DNA from: JAVBNC01 sp031551765
GTDB lineage: Bacteria > Desulfobacterota > Desulfovibrionia > Desulfovibrionales > Desulfovibrionaceae
Reading direction: 5' to 3'
Assembly (NCBI GenBank): GCA_031551765.1
Contig: JAVBNC010000069.1
Location: 1 to 35,134, forward strand
Length of the DNA: 35,134 nt
How positions within the stretch are numbered: the stretch's first letter is position 1; each line of letters starts with the position of its first letter. This document shows, piece by piece, positions 15,743 through 23,546 of the stretch. The notes under the pieces are model-generated. The model was not told the DNA's origin. It saw nothing but the letters and a program-made list of their open reading frames with translations, and made no database searches. The position numbers were made by a program, and so were the translations under genes.

Positions 15743-17185
15743 ATGAAAAGCCCCATCATCCCCGCCCGTCCCCGCGTTTCCCAGTACGGCGTCGCGCCGG
15801 AACTGGTCACCAGGCGCGCGGCCGGGCTGCCGGACATCACCTCCGTCATGCTCCCCGAACTGTTTCCGGATTCCCCCGCCACCATCTACCCCGGTTCCAG
15901 GGGCATAGACGCCATCCGCGAAGAAACCGTGAACGCGTTGCAAAACGTGGACATGAGCATGATCAAGCCGGAACATTCCGTGAACATCTGCGCCTCGCAC
16001 CACGGCTTCACGCTGCTGGGCGGCGCGCCCTACGCGGAAATGCTCAAGGCCCTGCGCGACGTTATCGCCGAGCGCACCGGCTGTACGAACATCCGCCTGC
16101 GCGCCGGGGTGGGCCTGCGTTTCCGCGAAACCGAGGAGTACATCAAGTCTTTCGGTCTGGACGCGCATTTCGGCAAGGGCAAGGCCAAGGGCGTAGCGCC
16201 CATCGACGAAGGCATTCCCATTGAGACGGAAATAGGCACGCTCTACGGCATCAAGGCCATTTACGACGCGGACTGGGTGGTGCACGCCCACAACAGCGAC
16301 GTGCGCGAAGTGCACTTCCACCGCCAGGTGGACCGCGCGGTCAAGCCTTTCGGCATGTCCTACGCGCGCATCGAAACCCGTTCCACTTACCACCAGAACC
16401 TGGGGCCGCGCGGGGCCAACTTCACCGCCCGGGCGATTTTCGCCTCCGACTTCGTGCAGTCCAAGTTCGCCTTTACCGCCTTTCTGGACATGTCCCCCGT
16501 GGGCGTGGTGGGCGTGGACGCGGACAACGATCTCTACGCCCTCAACGACCGTCTCACCGTGGCCGGCTGCCGCTACTACGGCAAAATAATGACCTTGCTG
16601 GGCGAAGTGGACGAGTGCATCGCGGTGCTGGATTTCCCCTGTCCCGTGCCCTACGTGTTCGCGGCCGGGGTCATCTACGCCAACTTCACCGGCGCCAACA
16701 CCGACCTTTTCGACCTGGACAAGCCCCTGCCGCCTTACACCTGGTACACGGAAGCCTTTTACGGCAAGGACGGCCCCCTGCTGGCCTCCATCCCGCCCAT
16801 GAACCCGGCCATCAAGATGTGCGTGCACAACTACGCCTGGGGCGGCTACCCCAGCGCCTTTTTCAGCGAGCGCATCCCCACCGTGGTGGTGGGCGCGGAA
16901 CAGGCGGAAGTCATGGACCGCGACTCCCAGAACGTGGAGTACATGACCCACGCTCTGACGGCCAAAAGCCTGGACAGCGCCATGCATTTCGCGCGCAACG
17001 TCACCGGCACGGACAAGATCATCATCTTTGACGGCGCGGTGGGCGGCATCAACGTCAGCACTTCCCTGGCGCAGCTCCTCCGCGCCAAGGCCCCGGAAAT
17101 CAACCGCCGCGTGGACAACGAGCTGCTGCCCAAGTGGATGCGCCAGCGCGGCATCGACCCGGCTTTGCTGGCTGCGGCGGATTAA
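15743..17185 (+). CDS. Unassigned 480-residue cytoplasmic protein (LarA-like fold possible)
   Basis: I do not recognise a named family. The 480-residue protein has no signal peptide or membrane helix. A conserved-looking core includes NICASHHGFTLLGGAPYAEM, then IRLRAGVGLRFRE and a histidine-rich WVVHAHNSDVREVHFHRQVD. Further blocks are ARIETRSTYHQNLGPRGANF and KMCVHNYAWGGYPSAF. The arrangement of His, Arg and Gly-rich blocks is loosely like the lactate-racemase (LarA, DUF2088) group, which uses a nickel-pincer pyridine cofactor. That similarity is weak and by eye only. ATG 15743 lies eight bp after the Fe-S gene, preceded by GAGGAGG. A repeat copy begins just after its stop. Being in the cluster suggests it acts on the same substrate or intermediate. 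Confidence 0.55.
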   Translation: MKSPIIPARPRVSQYGVAPELVTRRAAGLPDITSVMLPELFPDSPATIYPGSRGIDAIREETVNALQNVDMSMIKPEHSVNICASHHGFTLLGGAPYAEMLKALRDVIAERTGCTNIRLRAGVGLRFRETEEYIKSFGLDAHFGKGKAKGVAPIDEGIPIETEIGTLYGIKAIYDADWVVHAHNSDVREVHFHRQVDRAVKPFGMSYARIETRSTYHQNLGPRGANFTARAIFASDFVQSKFAFTAFLDMSPVGVVGVDADNDLYALNDRLTVAGCRYYGKIMTLLGEVDECIAVLDFPCPVPYVFAAGVIYANFTGANTDLFDLDKPLPPYTWYTEAFYGKDGPLLASIPPMNPAIKMCVHNYAWGGYPSAFFSERIPTVVVGAEQAEVMDRDSQNVEYMTHALTAKSLDSAMHFARNVTGTDKIIIFDGAVGGINVSTSLAQLLRAKAPEINRRVDNELLPKWMRQRGIDPALLAAAD

Positions 17186-17193
17186 AGGCATTT

Positions 17194-17388
17194 TTGTCGA
17201 AGCCGTCTTTTATCCGCTTCGGGGCCGGTAAGATGCGCGACCGGCAAAGCCGGATCGCGCCCGGCCCCTGCGCTCAAAGGCGCTACCGCGCCGGCCTGCG
17301 CTGCGCTTCGGCCCCCTCCGGGGGTATAAGGAAAAGGGCGCTGCCCTGCACCCGCCAAGGGCTGGCGCCCTGGACCCCATTCAGGGGC
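17194..17388 (+). repeat. Dispersed 3'-end repeat, copy B with hairpin insert
   Basis: The left arm TTTGTCGAAGCC starts about nine bp after the stop. A long insert follows, holding a strong nested hairpin: GGGGCCGG (17221-17228) pairs with CCGGCCCC (17261-17268) around an inner GCGCGACCGGC/GCCGGATCGCGC stem. The right arm GGGCGCTGCCCTGCACCCG, CCAAGG and CCCATTCAGGGG then matches the other copies. The middle of each copy differs; the outer arms are conserved. Confidence 0.75.
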
Positions 17389-17423
17389 GTCAGCGGCACG
17401 ATTTGCCATGATAAAGGATTTCC

Positions 17424-19148
17424 ATGTTTCCCGGCGACTTACGTGACCATATCTTTGCTTCCCTTGACGGGCGGCGCTTCAGCGCCACGCTCTCGTTCCG
17501 CGCGGACGGCGTGGTCTGCGGCATCGGCTTTGCCCTGGAAAAGCTCGCGGAACTGGGCTGTGAAGTCACTTTTGCCCGCGCCGACGGGGAGGATGTGGCC
17601 GCCGGGGAGCCCGTCCTGATTTTCAACGGCTCCGCCAAAGCCGTGGCCATGGCGGAAGACAGAGTCATCGGCAGCATAGCCAAGGCTTCCGGCATAGCGG
17701 CGGCGGCCCGCAAAGCCGTGGAACTGGCCGCGGGCCGGGTGCGCATCGTGTCCGGCGCGGCCAAAAAGCTGCCGGAGGAAATCAAGGCCCAGGTGCGTCA
17801 CGCCGTGCATGTGGGCGGCGCCGTGGGCCGCATTGTGGACGGGCCGTTCATCTATCTCGACAAGAACTACGTGCGCATTTTCGGCGGAGTGAAAGAAACC
17901 TTGGCGGGCGTCGCGCACATGACGGGCTTTACCCGGGTCATCCAGCTGCGGGGCGAACTCCGGTCCCTTGAAGAAGAAACCAAAGCCGCCATGGACGCCC
18001 AGGCTGAAATACTGATGGTCGATACCGGTAAAACAGACGACCTGGACCGGGTTTCCGCCTGCCTCACAACCGGTGGAAACCGGTCAGCCACCTGTCTGGC
18101 CTTTGCCGGGGACATCAGCCTGGAGCGCATCCCGGAACTGGCTACCCACGACGTGGACATCCTGGACATAGGCCAGGCCATTATCGACGCCCCCCTGGCC
18201 GATTGCAGCCTGGACGTCGCCCCCGCCCGCGCCGTTGACGCGGCCCAGCCTCCGCTCGAACTCAACCTGCTCCAGAAAACCGAGCTGCGCATCGACGGCG
18301 TGACGCTCGACAACGCCAACCTCACGGACGCGGCCGCCGCCGTGGCCGCCGTGCTGGAACTGCCGCCCGACAAGGTCATGGTCATTGACGTGCGCCCCGG
18401 CCAACTGGCCCTGGACCTCCTCGTTCCCACGGTGCGCGCGGAACGGATTTTCGGCCGGGAAAAGCCTCTGCTCGCGGCCCTGGCCGCCCTGCCGGGCATC
18501 ATGATTGCTCCGGACGCGGCCGCGCATTCCGACGGCATTCTGGGGGCCATCGGCATGGACGAGGCCCTGGTGCCGGAACTCCTGGCCCGCGCCCGCCAAG
18601 TGGCCGGGGACGTTCGCGCCGGGCACAAGCGCGGGGTGCTCGTTTTCCCCACCGGCTTCGAGCTGCAGGAAAAGCAGATTGAAGACACCAACACCCCCTA
18701 CTTGGTCAAGCTCTTCAGCCAGGCCGGGTTCCCCAGCCAGGCCGGGGACAGCCTGCCGGACAGCCTGCACGCCCTGGAAGCCGCCCTGCGCGTTGCTTCC
18801 CAGGACTGCGGCCTGGTGCTGACCACCGGCGGCGTGGGCGCGGAAGACAAGGATTTCAGCGTGGAAGCCATCCAGCGTCTGGACCCGGACGCGGCCGCGC
18901 CCTATCTGGTGCACGTCACCAAAGGCGAAGGCCGCCACGTCAAGGACGGCATCCGCATAGCCGTGGGAGAAACAAACGGCTGCCTCTTCGTGGCCCTGCC
19001 CGGCCCCCACGACGAAGTACGCCTGGCCGCGCCCGTGCTGCTCCAGGGCATCAAGCAGCGTCTGGACAAGCACACCCTGGCCGAAAGGCTCGCGGCCTGT
19101 CTGCGCGCCAAATTCCGCGCGGCGCATAGTCATTATCACCATGGGTAG
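17424..19148 (+). CDS. Fusion of a quinolinate-phosphoribosyltransferase-like domain and a molybdopterin-binding (MoaB/CinA-like) domain
   Basis: The 574-residue protein has two recognisable halves. Residues about 1-270 follow NadC/ModD order, with GIGFALEKLAELG, ERVIGS-type helix text (DRVIGSIAKASGIAAAARKA) and VDTGKTDDL. The phosphoribosyl-binding motif TRKT is replaced by SGAAKKLP (S110-P117), so ordinary quinolinate activity is doubtful. Residues about 270-395 link to a C-terminal domain with TGFELQEKQIEDTNTPYL (from T410) and LTTGGVGAEDKDFSVEAI (from L466). This is the classic molybdopterin-binding MoCF fold, and it ends in HSHYHHG. ModD sits in molybdate operons, so a molybdenum-cofactor link is plausible. 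ATG 17424 has an AAAGGATT site. It lies in the catabolic cluster. Confidence 0.7.
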   Translation: MFPGDLRDHIFASLDGRRFSATLSFRADGVVCGIGFALEKLAELGCEVTFARADGEDVAAGEPVLIFNGSAKAVAMAEDRVIGSIAKASGIAAAARKAVELAAGRVRIVSGAAKKLPEEIKAQVRHAVHVGGAVGRIVDGPFIYLDKNYVRIFGGVKETLAGVAHMTGFTRVIQLRGELRSLEEETKAAMDAQAEILMVDTGKTDDLDRVSACLTTGGNRSATCLAFAGDISLERIPELATHDVDILDIGQAIIDAPLADCSLDVAPARAVDAAQPPLELNLLQKTELRIDGVTLDNANLTDAAAAVAAVLELPPDKVMVIDVRPGQLALDLLVPTVRAERIFGREKPLLAALAALPGIMIAPDAAAHSDGILGAIGMDEALVPELLARARQVAGDVRAGHKRGVLVFPTGFELQEKQIEDTNTPYLVKLFSQAGFPSQAGDSLPDSLHALEAALRVASQDCGLVLTTGGVGAEDKDFSVEAIQRLDPDAAAPYLVHVTKGEGRHVKDGIRIAVGETNGCLFVALPGPHDEVRLAAPVLLQGIKQRLDKHTLAERLAACLRAKFRAAHSHYHHG

Positions 19149-19159
19149 AAAGGCAATTT

Positions 19160-19239
19160 TGTCGAAGCCATCCAAGAATACGAGCAGGGCGCTGCCCTGC
19201 ACCCGCCAAGGGGCACGCCCCTTGGAACCCATTCAGGGT
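19160..19239 (+). repeat. Dispersed 3'-end repeat, copy C
   Basis: This is the cleanest copy. TGTCGAAGCCATCCAAGAAT leads to the hairpin GCAGGGC-GCT-GCCCTGC, then the hairpin CCAAGGGG-CACG-CCCCTTGG and ATTCAGGGTG. It begins about 11 bp after the fusion gene's stop. The few bases before it (AAAGGCA) are also shared with copies B and D. Confidence 0.85.
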
Positions 19240-19347
19240 GACGAAAAAAGGTGGTGCCCATGTACGGCGGACACCAGCTTGAAAGGACGAAAAGAGCGGC
19301 ACCGCAGTCGTACGGTCCCGCCGAATCAAAGAGAAAGACCCCCATAC

Positions 19348-19437
19348 CCCCTGACAAAGTTTTTAGGAAAAGGGGATGGAGGTCCGGAGGAAGGGGAAAA
19401 ACCCTTTTTCCAAAAAGGGTTTTTCACCTTCCTCCGG
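19348..19437 (+). terminator. Terminator-type hairpin repeat, copy T2
   Basis: A leader CCCTGACAAAGTTTTT is followed by a long hairpin. The outer arm CCGGAGGAAGG (19384-19394) pairs with CCTTCCTCCGG (19427-19437). The inner 14-bp stem pairs 19396-19409 with 19412-19425. It lies between the fusion gene and the hydratase and could terminate or attenuate transcription there, splitting the cluster. Copies are at 1-36 and 32168-32249. Confidence 0.7.
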
Positions 19438-19478
19438 GCGTCACGCCACCACAACCTACCATACGAAAAGGACATTCC

Positions 19479-20264
19479 ATGGACACCAAAACCGTTAACG
19501 CCCTGGCCGCTCTGCTGGCGGACGCGGAACGCGGGAAAAAGCCGCTGGCCCCGCTTACGGAGCAGCACCCCGGCATGACCATTGCCGACGCCTACCAGGT
19601 GCAGATGGCCGGGGTTACGGCGCGGCTGGCTTCCGGAGGCAAGCTTATCGGCAAAAAGGTGGGGCTTACGTCCAAGGCCATGCAGAATTTCCTGGGCGTG
19701 TCCGAGCCGGATTTCGGGCACTTGTTCGCGGACATGCTGCTGGACGAAGAGACGCCGGTTTCGCTTTCGCGCTTCATGCAGCCCAAAATCGAGGCCGAAC
19801 TGGCCTTTGTCATGGGCCAGGACCTGGCCGGGCCGGGCGTGGGCATAGCGGACGTGCTGCGGGCCGCGGCGGCCGTAGTGCCTTCATTTGAGGTCATCGA
19901 CAGCCGCGTCCAGGACTGGAAAATCAAGATTCAGGACACCGTGGCGGACAACGGCTCCAGCGCGGCGCTGGTGCTGGGATCCCGGCTTACGCCCGTGGAC
20001 GCGGTGAATCTGAAATACGTAGGCCTGGTGCTGGAACAAAACGGCCGGATTCTGGAAACGGCGGCAGGCGCGGCCATTCTGGGGCACCCCGCCCAGGCCG
20101 TGGCCTGGCTGGCCAACGCTCTGGGTCGCATGGGCGTGCCGCTGAAAAAGGGCGAGGTGGTGCTTTCCGGCTCGTTTACCAAGGCTTTTCCCGTGCAGGC
20201 CGGGGACGTGTTCCGCGCCACCTTCGGGGAGCTGGGCTCCGTCAAAATCGCGTTTAGTGAATAA
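19479..20264 (+). CDS. 2-oxopent-4-enoate (2-hydroxypenta-2,4-dienoate) hydratase
   Basis: The 261-residue protein has the length and order of the MhpD/DmpE hydratase family, which adds water to 2-hydroxypenta-2,4-dienoate to give 4-hydroxy-2-oxovalerate. Visible family features are KKVGLTSKAMQNFLGVSEPD, IEAELAFVM, SFEVIDSRVQDWKIKIQDTV and the final LSGSFTKAFPVQAGDVFRA. The Glu-Ala-Glu and other acidic positions that hold the magnesium are present. It is followed 14 bp later by the dehydrogenase, and with the aldolase it makes a complete lower meta-type pathway. The related decarboxylases (DmpH/MhpD-like) share the fold, so decarboxylase activity is a less likely alternative. ATG 19479 has an AAAAGGA site. 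Confidence 0.9.
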   Translation: MDTKTVNALAALLADAERGKKPLAPLTEQHPGMTIADAYQVQMAGVTARLASGGKLIGKKVGLTSKAMQNFLGVSEPDFGHLFADMLLDEETPVSLSRFMQPKIEAELAFVMGQDLAGPGVGIADVLRAAAAVVPSFEVIDSRVQDWKIKIQDTVADNGSSAALVLGSRLTPVDAVNLKYVGLVLEQNGRILETAAGAAILGHPAQAVAWLANALGRMGVPLKKGEVVLSGSFTKAFPVQAGDVFRATFGELGSVKIAFSE

Positions 20265-20278
20265 GTGGAGAATGTTGC

Positions 20279-21166
20279 ATGCAAAAGATCAAAGCGGCCA
20301 TCCTCGGCCCCGGCAATATCGGCATGGACCTGATGTTCAAAATCATGAGCCGGGCTAAAAACATAGAACTGGTGATGGTTTCCGGCATCGTGGCCGGTTC
20401 GCAGGGCCTGGCGCTGGCCAGGGAAAAAGGGTTCTCCACGGCCGTGGACGGCGTGGAGAGCATTCTGACGGACAAAAGCATTGATCTGGTGTTCGAATGC
20501 ACCAGCGCCAAGGCGCACCTGGCCAACGCCCCCCGCTACAAGGCGGCGGGCAAGGTGGCCATCGACCTTACCCCGGCGGCCGTGGGGCCGTATGTGGTGC
20601 CCGCCGTGAACCTGCACGAGCACATCGACGGCGGCAACTTCAACATGGTCACCTGCGGCGGCCAGGCCACGGTGCCCATGGTGGCGGCCGTGAACGCGGT
20701 TACCCCGGTGGAATACGCGGAAATCGTGGCCACCATATCCAGCAAGAGCGCGGGGCCCGGCACCAGGGCCAACATTGACGAGTTTACGGAAACCACGGCC
20801 GACGCGCTGGTTTCCGTGGGCAAAGCCGAACGCGGCAAGGCTATCATCATTCTCAACCCGGCGGAACCGCCCCTGCTGATGCGCAATACCGTGTACTGCA
20901 AGGTGGCCCACCCCGAGCGCATCGAGGAAATCACGGCCGGCGTGGAAGACATGGCGCGCAAGGTGCGGGAATACGTGCCCGGCTACCGCCTGCGTCTGGC
21001 CCCGGTGCTGGACGGCGACCGCGTGACCCTGATGGTGGAAGTGGAGGGCGAAGGCATGTACCTGCCCAAGTACTCCGGCAACCTGGATATCATTACGGCC
21101 ACCGCTCTCGCCACGGGCGAGGAAGTGGCGAAGCGTCTGTTGGCCCGCAAACAAGCCGCCGCCTAA
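20279..21166 (+). CDS. Acetaldehyde dehydrogenase (acylating)
   Basis: This cytoplasmic enzyme oxidises acetaldehyde with NAD and CoA to acetyl-CoA. In its aldolase-dehydrogenase complex the acetaldehyde is channelled from the aldolase. The 295-residue protein has the dinucleotide motif ILGPGNIGMDLM (G10-G15). The catalytic cysteine is in FNMVTCGGQATVPM (C126), and the family segment ISSKSAGPGTRANIDEFT follows. The length is normal for the MhpF/DmpF type. ATG 20279 lies 14 bp after the hydratase. It is followed by a hairpin and then the aldolase, its usual partner. Confidence 0.93.
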   Translation: MQKIKAAILGPGNIGMDLMFKIMSRAKNIELVMVSGIVAGSQGLALAREKGFSTAVDGVESILTDKSIDLVFECTSAKAHLANAPRYKAAGKVAIDLTPAAVGPYVVPAVNLHEHIDGGNFNMVTCGGQATVPMVAAVNAVTPVEYAEIVATISSKSAGPGTRANIDEFTETTADALVSVGKAERGKAIIILNPAEPPLLMRNTVYCKVAHPERIEEITAGVEDMARKVREYVPGYRLRLAPVLDGDRVTLMVEVEGEGMYLPKYSGNLDIITATALATGEEVAKRLLARKQAAA

Positions 21167-21201
21167 GGCTGCCTCTACAAAGCGTCTTTTTAGAGACAGC
21201 C
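21167..21201 (+). promoter_or_regulatory. Intercistronic hairpin between dehydrogenase and aldolase genes
   Basis: GGCTGCCTCTA (21167-21177) pairs with TAGAGACAGCC (21191-21201) in 10 of 11 positions. It starts right after the dehydrogenase stop, and no T-run follows the right arm. It could be a processing site, a weak terminator or a translation buffer; its role is unknown. Confidence 0.45.
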
Positions 21202-21220
21202 CTGAGATAAGGGATACCTT

Positions 21221-22231
21221 ATGAAAAAAATCAGAATTATCGACTCCACCCTGCGCGACGGCATGCACGCCGTCAGCCACCAGTTCACCCCGGACGACAT
21301 GGCGGCCATTGCCACGGCCCAGAACGCGGCCGGGCTGGATACCGTGGAAGTGGGCCAGGGCGACGGCCTGGGCGGCTCTTCCTTTCAGTACGGCTTTGCC
21401 GTTGCGTCCGATGCGGACTACATGAAGGCCGTGGCCTCCGTGCTCACCACCACCAAAATGGCCGTGCTGCTGCTGCCGGGCATAGGCACGCACAAGGACC
21501 TGGAAAACGCCGCCAAATGCGGGGCCAAGGCCGTGCGCATCGCCACCCACGTCACGGAAGCGGATATCGCGGAACAGCACATCAAAATCGCCAAGTCCCT
21601 GGGCATGGAGGCCGTCACCTTTCTGATGATGGCCCACATGGCCCCCACGGAAAAAGTGGTGGAACAGGCCAAACTCTTTGACGAGTATGGCTCGGACCTG
21701 ATCTATGTCACGGATTCCGCCGGGGCGCTGCTGCCCCATCAGGCCGCGGAGCGGGTCAAGGCCGTCAAGGCGGCGGTCAGCGCGCCGGTGGCCTTTCACG
21801 CCCACAACAACCTGGGTCTGGCCATAGCCAACAGCCTGGCCGCCGTGGAAGCGGGCGCTTCCTGCGTGGACGGCTGCCTCTGCGGCCTGGGCGCGGGCGC
21901 GGGCAACGCCCAGACGGAAGTGCTGGCCGCCGTGTTCGACCGCATGGGCGTGGCAACGGGCATCAACCTCTACAAAGCCATGGACGCGGCGGAAGACGTG
22001 GTGCGGCCCCGCATGCACCGGCCCCAGGTCATCAGCAAGCTGGGCCTGACCATAGGCTGGGCCGGAGTGTACGGCAGCTTCATGCTGCACGCCACCCGGG
22101 CCGGGGAAAAGTACGGCGTGGACCCCCGCGACATTCTGGTGGAAATGGGCAAGCGCAAAACCGTGGGCGGGCAGGAAGACCTGATCATTGACGTGGCCCA
22201 CGAGCTGGCCGCGAAAAAAGCGGCGGCCTGA
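21221..22231 (+). CDS. 4-hydroxy-2-oxovalerate aldolase
   Basis: The enzyme splits 4-hydroxy-2-oxovalerate into pyruvate and acetaldehyde and normally forms a channelling complex with the acylating dehydrogenase encoded just before it. The 336-residue protein has the HMGL-like TIM-barrel signature IIDSTLRDGMHAVSHQ (R12, D13, H16, H20) and the metal-binding HAHNN (H193, H195). The C-terminal segment AGVYGSFMLHATRAGEKYGVD matches the communication domain with the partner enzyme. The length is typical. ATG 21221 begins MKKIRIIDSTLRD. The three-gene set hydratase-dehydrogenase-aldolase is the usual lower meta-cleavage cassette. Confidence 0.95.
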   Translation: MKKIRIIDSTLRDGMHAVSHQFTPDDMAAIATAQNAAGLDTVEVGQGDGLGGSSFQYGFAVASDADYMKAVASVLTTTKMAVLLLPGIGTHKDLENAAKCGAKAVRIATHVTEADIAEQHIKIAKSLGMEAVTFLMMAHMAPTEKVVEQAKLFDEYGSDLIYVTDSAGALLPHQAAERVKAVKAAVSAPVAFHAHNNLGLAIANSLAAVEAGASCVDGCLCGLGAGAGNAQTEVLAAVFDRMGVATGINLYKAMDAAEDVVRPRMHRPQVISKLGLTIGWAGVYGSFMLHATRAGEKYGVDPRDILVEMGKRKTVGGQEDLIIDVAHELAAKKAAA

Positions 22232-22247
22232 ACCGGACGGGATTTGC

Positions 22248-22272
22248 TGAGAATACGCTGAGAATGTTCTCA
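22248..22272 (+). promoter_or_regulatory. TGAGAA direct repeat with inverted half-site upstream of the M24 gene (candidate operator)
   Basis: TGAGAA at 22248-22253 and 22259-22264 has an 11-bp period. The second copy, with TTCTCA at 22267-22272, forms an inverted pair around TG. The 17-bp block (22248-22264) matches 15 of 17 bases of the block at 2975-2991 before cyuA. Because the two genes are unrelated, a shared regulator is a reasonable hypothesis. Confidence 0.4.
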
Positions 22273-22412
22273 TGCTTGCGGCCCAGCCCAAGCGAAAGAA
22301 AAACTGTCCTTTGCGGCACAAGGGTTTCCCGCCCGCCGCAGGCATGGAACATTCCCTGCAGTAACCAGGGTGGAAACCCGACGACGCGCCTTACCATCAC
22401 TCGGGAGCAGCC

Positions 22413-23519
22413 ATGAAACCCCTTTTGATGCAACGCATTCACAAGCTCCAGACGGAAATGCACACTGCCGGCCTTGACGCCGTCATCTTCGCGGACCGGG
22501 AAAACCTGATCTACTACACCGACGCGGTGGAAATAGAGTGCATGGCCGCCGTCATTCCGGCGGACGGCGAGCCCGTGCTCTGCTGTCTGTGGCTGGACGC
22601 GCCCTACGTGCAGGAACGCTCCGGCTCGGGGCGCATTCTGCGCTACGTCTTTCCCAAGGACAATATCGGCAAAACCATTGTCCAGGCCATGAAAGAGCTG
22701 CAATTCACCAAGCCCGCCGTGGGATTCCACAAGTATTTTGTGGAGTTCGGGGTGTTCGACGCCATCCGTTCCGCCTTTCCGGGCCTGGAATGGCGGGCGG
22801 CCATGGAGCTGACCTACCGGGTGCGCTCGGTCAAGGACGCGGGGGAGCTCGAGCGCATGGAAAAAGCCTGCTCCTTTCTGGAAGCGGGCATGGCCGCCGC
22901 CGTGGACGCGGCGCGGCCGGGCGTCACCGAGCTGCAAGTGCTGGCGGAAGCCGATTACGCCATGCGCAAGGCCGGTTCGGAAGGCGCGAGCTTCCGCATG
23001 CAGGTTTTGACCTGGCCCAAGCAGCTCTTGGCCCACCCGTACGCGGGCGATACCGTCATTGAGAACAACCAGCCCGTGGTCATCCACCTGGGCGCCACCT
23101 GTCAGGGCTACGCCGCCAAAATGGGCCGCACCGTGTTCCTGGGCAAGGTGCCGGAAGAGACCCTGCGCATCCACGAGCTGTTGCGGGTCATCCAGGACCG
23201 GGCGGCGGAAGCCTGCACGCCGGGCGCCGTGGTGGCGGACATTTACGACTACGCCTGCGTGCCGCTTGTTGAAGCGGGCTACGGCAAACACTTTCTGGAC
23301 CACCTCGGCTACGGGGCGGGCATACGCCAGTCGGAATTCTACCCCATAGTCGGCAAGGGCATGGACCATGTCATGCAAAAGGACATGGTGGTGGATCTGC
23401 TTTTGCCCACCGTGTACAAGCCCGGCGTGGGCGGCCCGAGGCTGACGGACATGTTCCGCATAACGGACAACGGCGGCGTGGCCATGACGGCATTTACCCG
23501 CGACCCGCTGCGTAAATAA
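22413..23519 (+). CDS. M24-fold (creatinase/aminopeptidase P-like) protein lacking metal ligands
   Basis: The 368-residue protein has a creatinase N-terminal domain (LDAVIFADRENLIYYTDAVE) and an M24 'pita-bread' C-terminal domain. The metal-binding Asp-x10-Asp pair is replaced by His225 and Lys236 in VIHLGATCQGYAAKMGRT. The GHGIG-type His is lost in GYGAGI, and the late Glu residues read LLLPTVY and PRLTDMF. Only His208 (LLAHPY), equal to the catalytic His of creatinase, is clearly kept. Creatinase is a metal-free C-N hydrolase of this fold, so a metal-independent C-N or similar hydrolase, or a non-catalytic protein, is likely. ATG 22413 has a GGGAGCAG site. It lies before ubiD in the cluster. 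Confidence 0.75.
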   Translation: MKPLLMQRIHKLQTEMHTAGLDAVIFADRENLIYYTDAVEIECMAAVIPADGEPVLCCLWLDAPYVQERSGSGRILRYVFPKDNIGKTIVQAMKELQFTKPAVGFHKYFVEFGVFDAIRSAFPGLEWRAAMELTYRVRSVKDAGELERMEKACSFLEAGMAAAVDAARPGVTELQVLAEADYAMRKAGSEGASFRMQVLTWPKQLLAHPYAGDTVIENNQPVVIHLGATCQGYAAKMGRTVFLGKVPEETLRIHELLRVIQDRAAEACTPGAVVADIYDYACVPLVEAGYGKHFLDHLGYGAGIRQSEFYPIVGKGMDHVMQKDMVVDLLLPTVYKPGVGGPRLTDMFRITDNGGVAMTAFTRDPLRK

Positions 23520-23546
23520 CCCCGCAACAACCGCAAGGAGCAAAGA

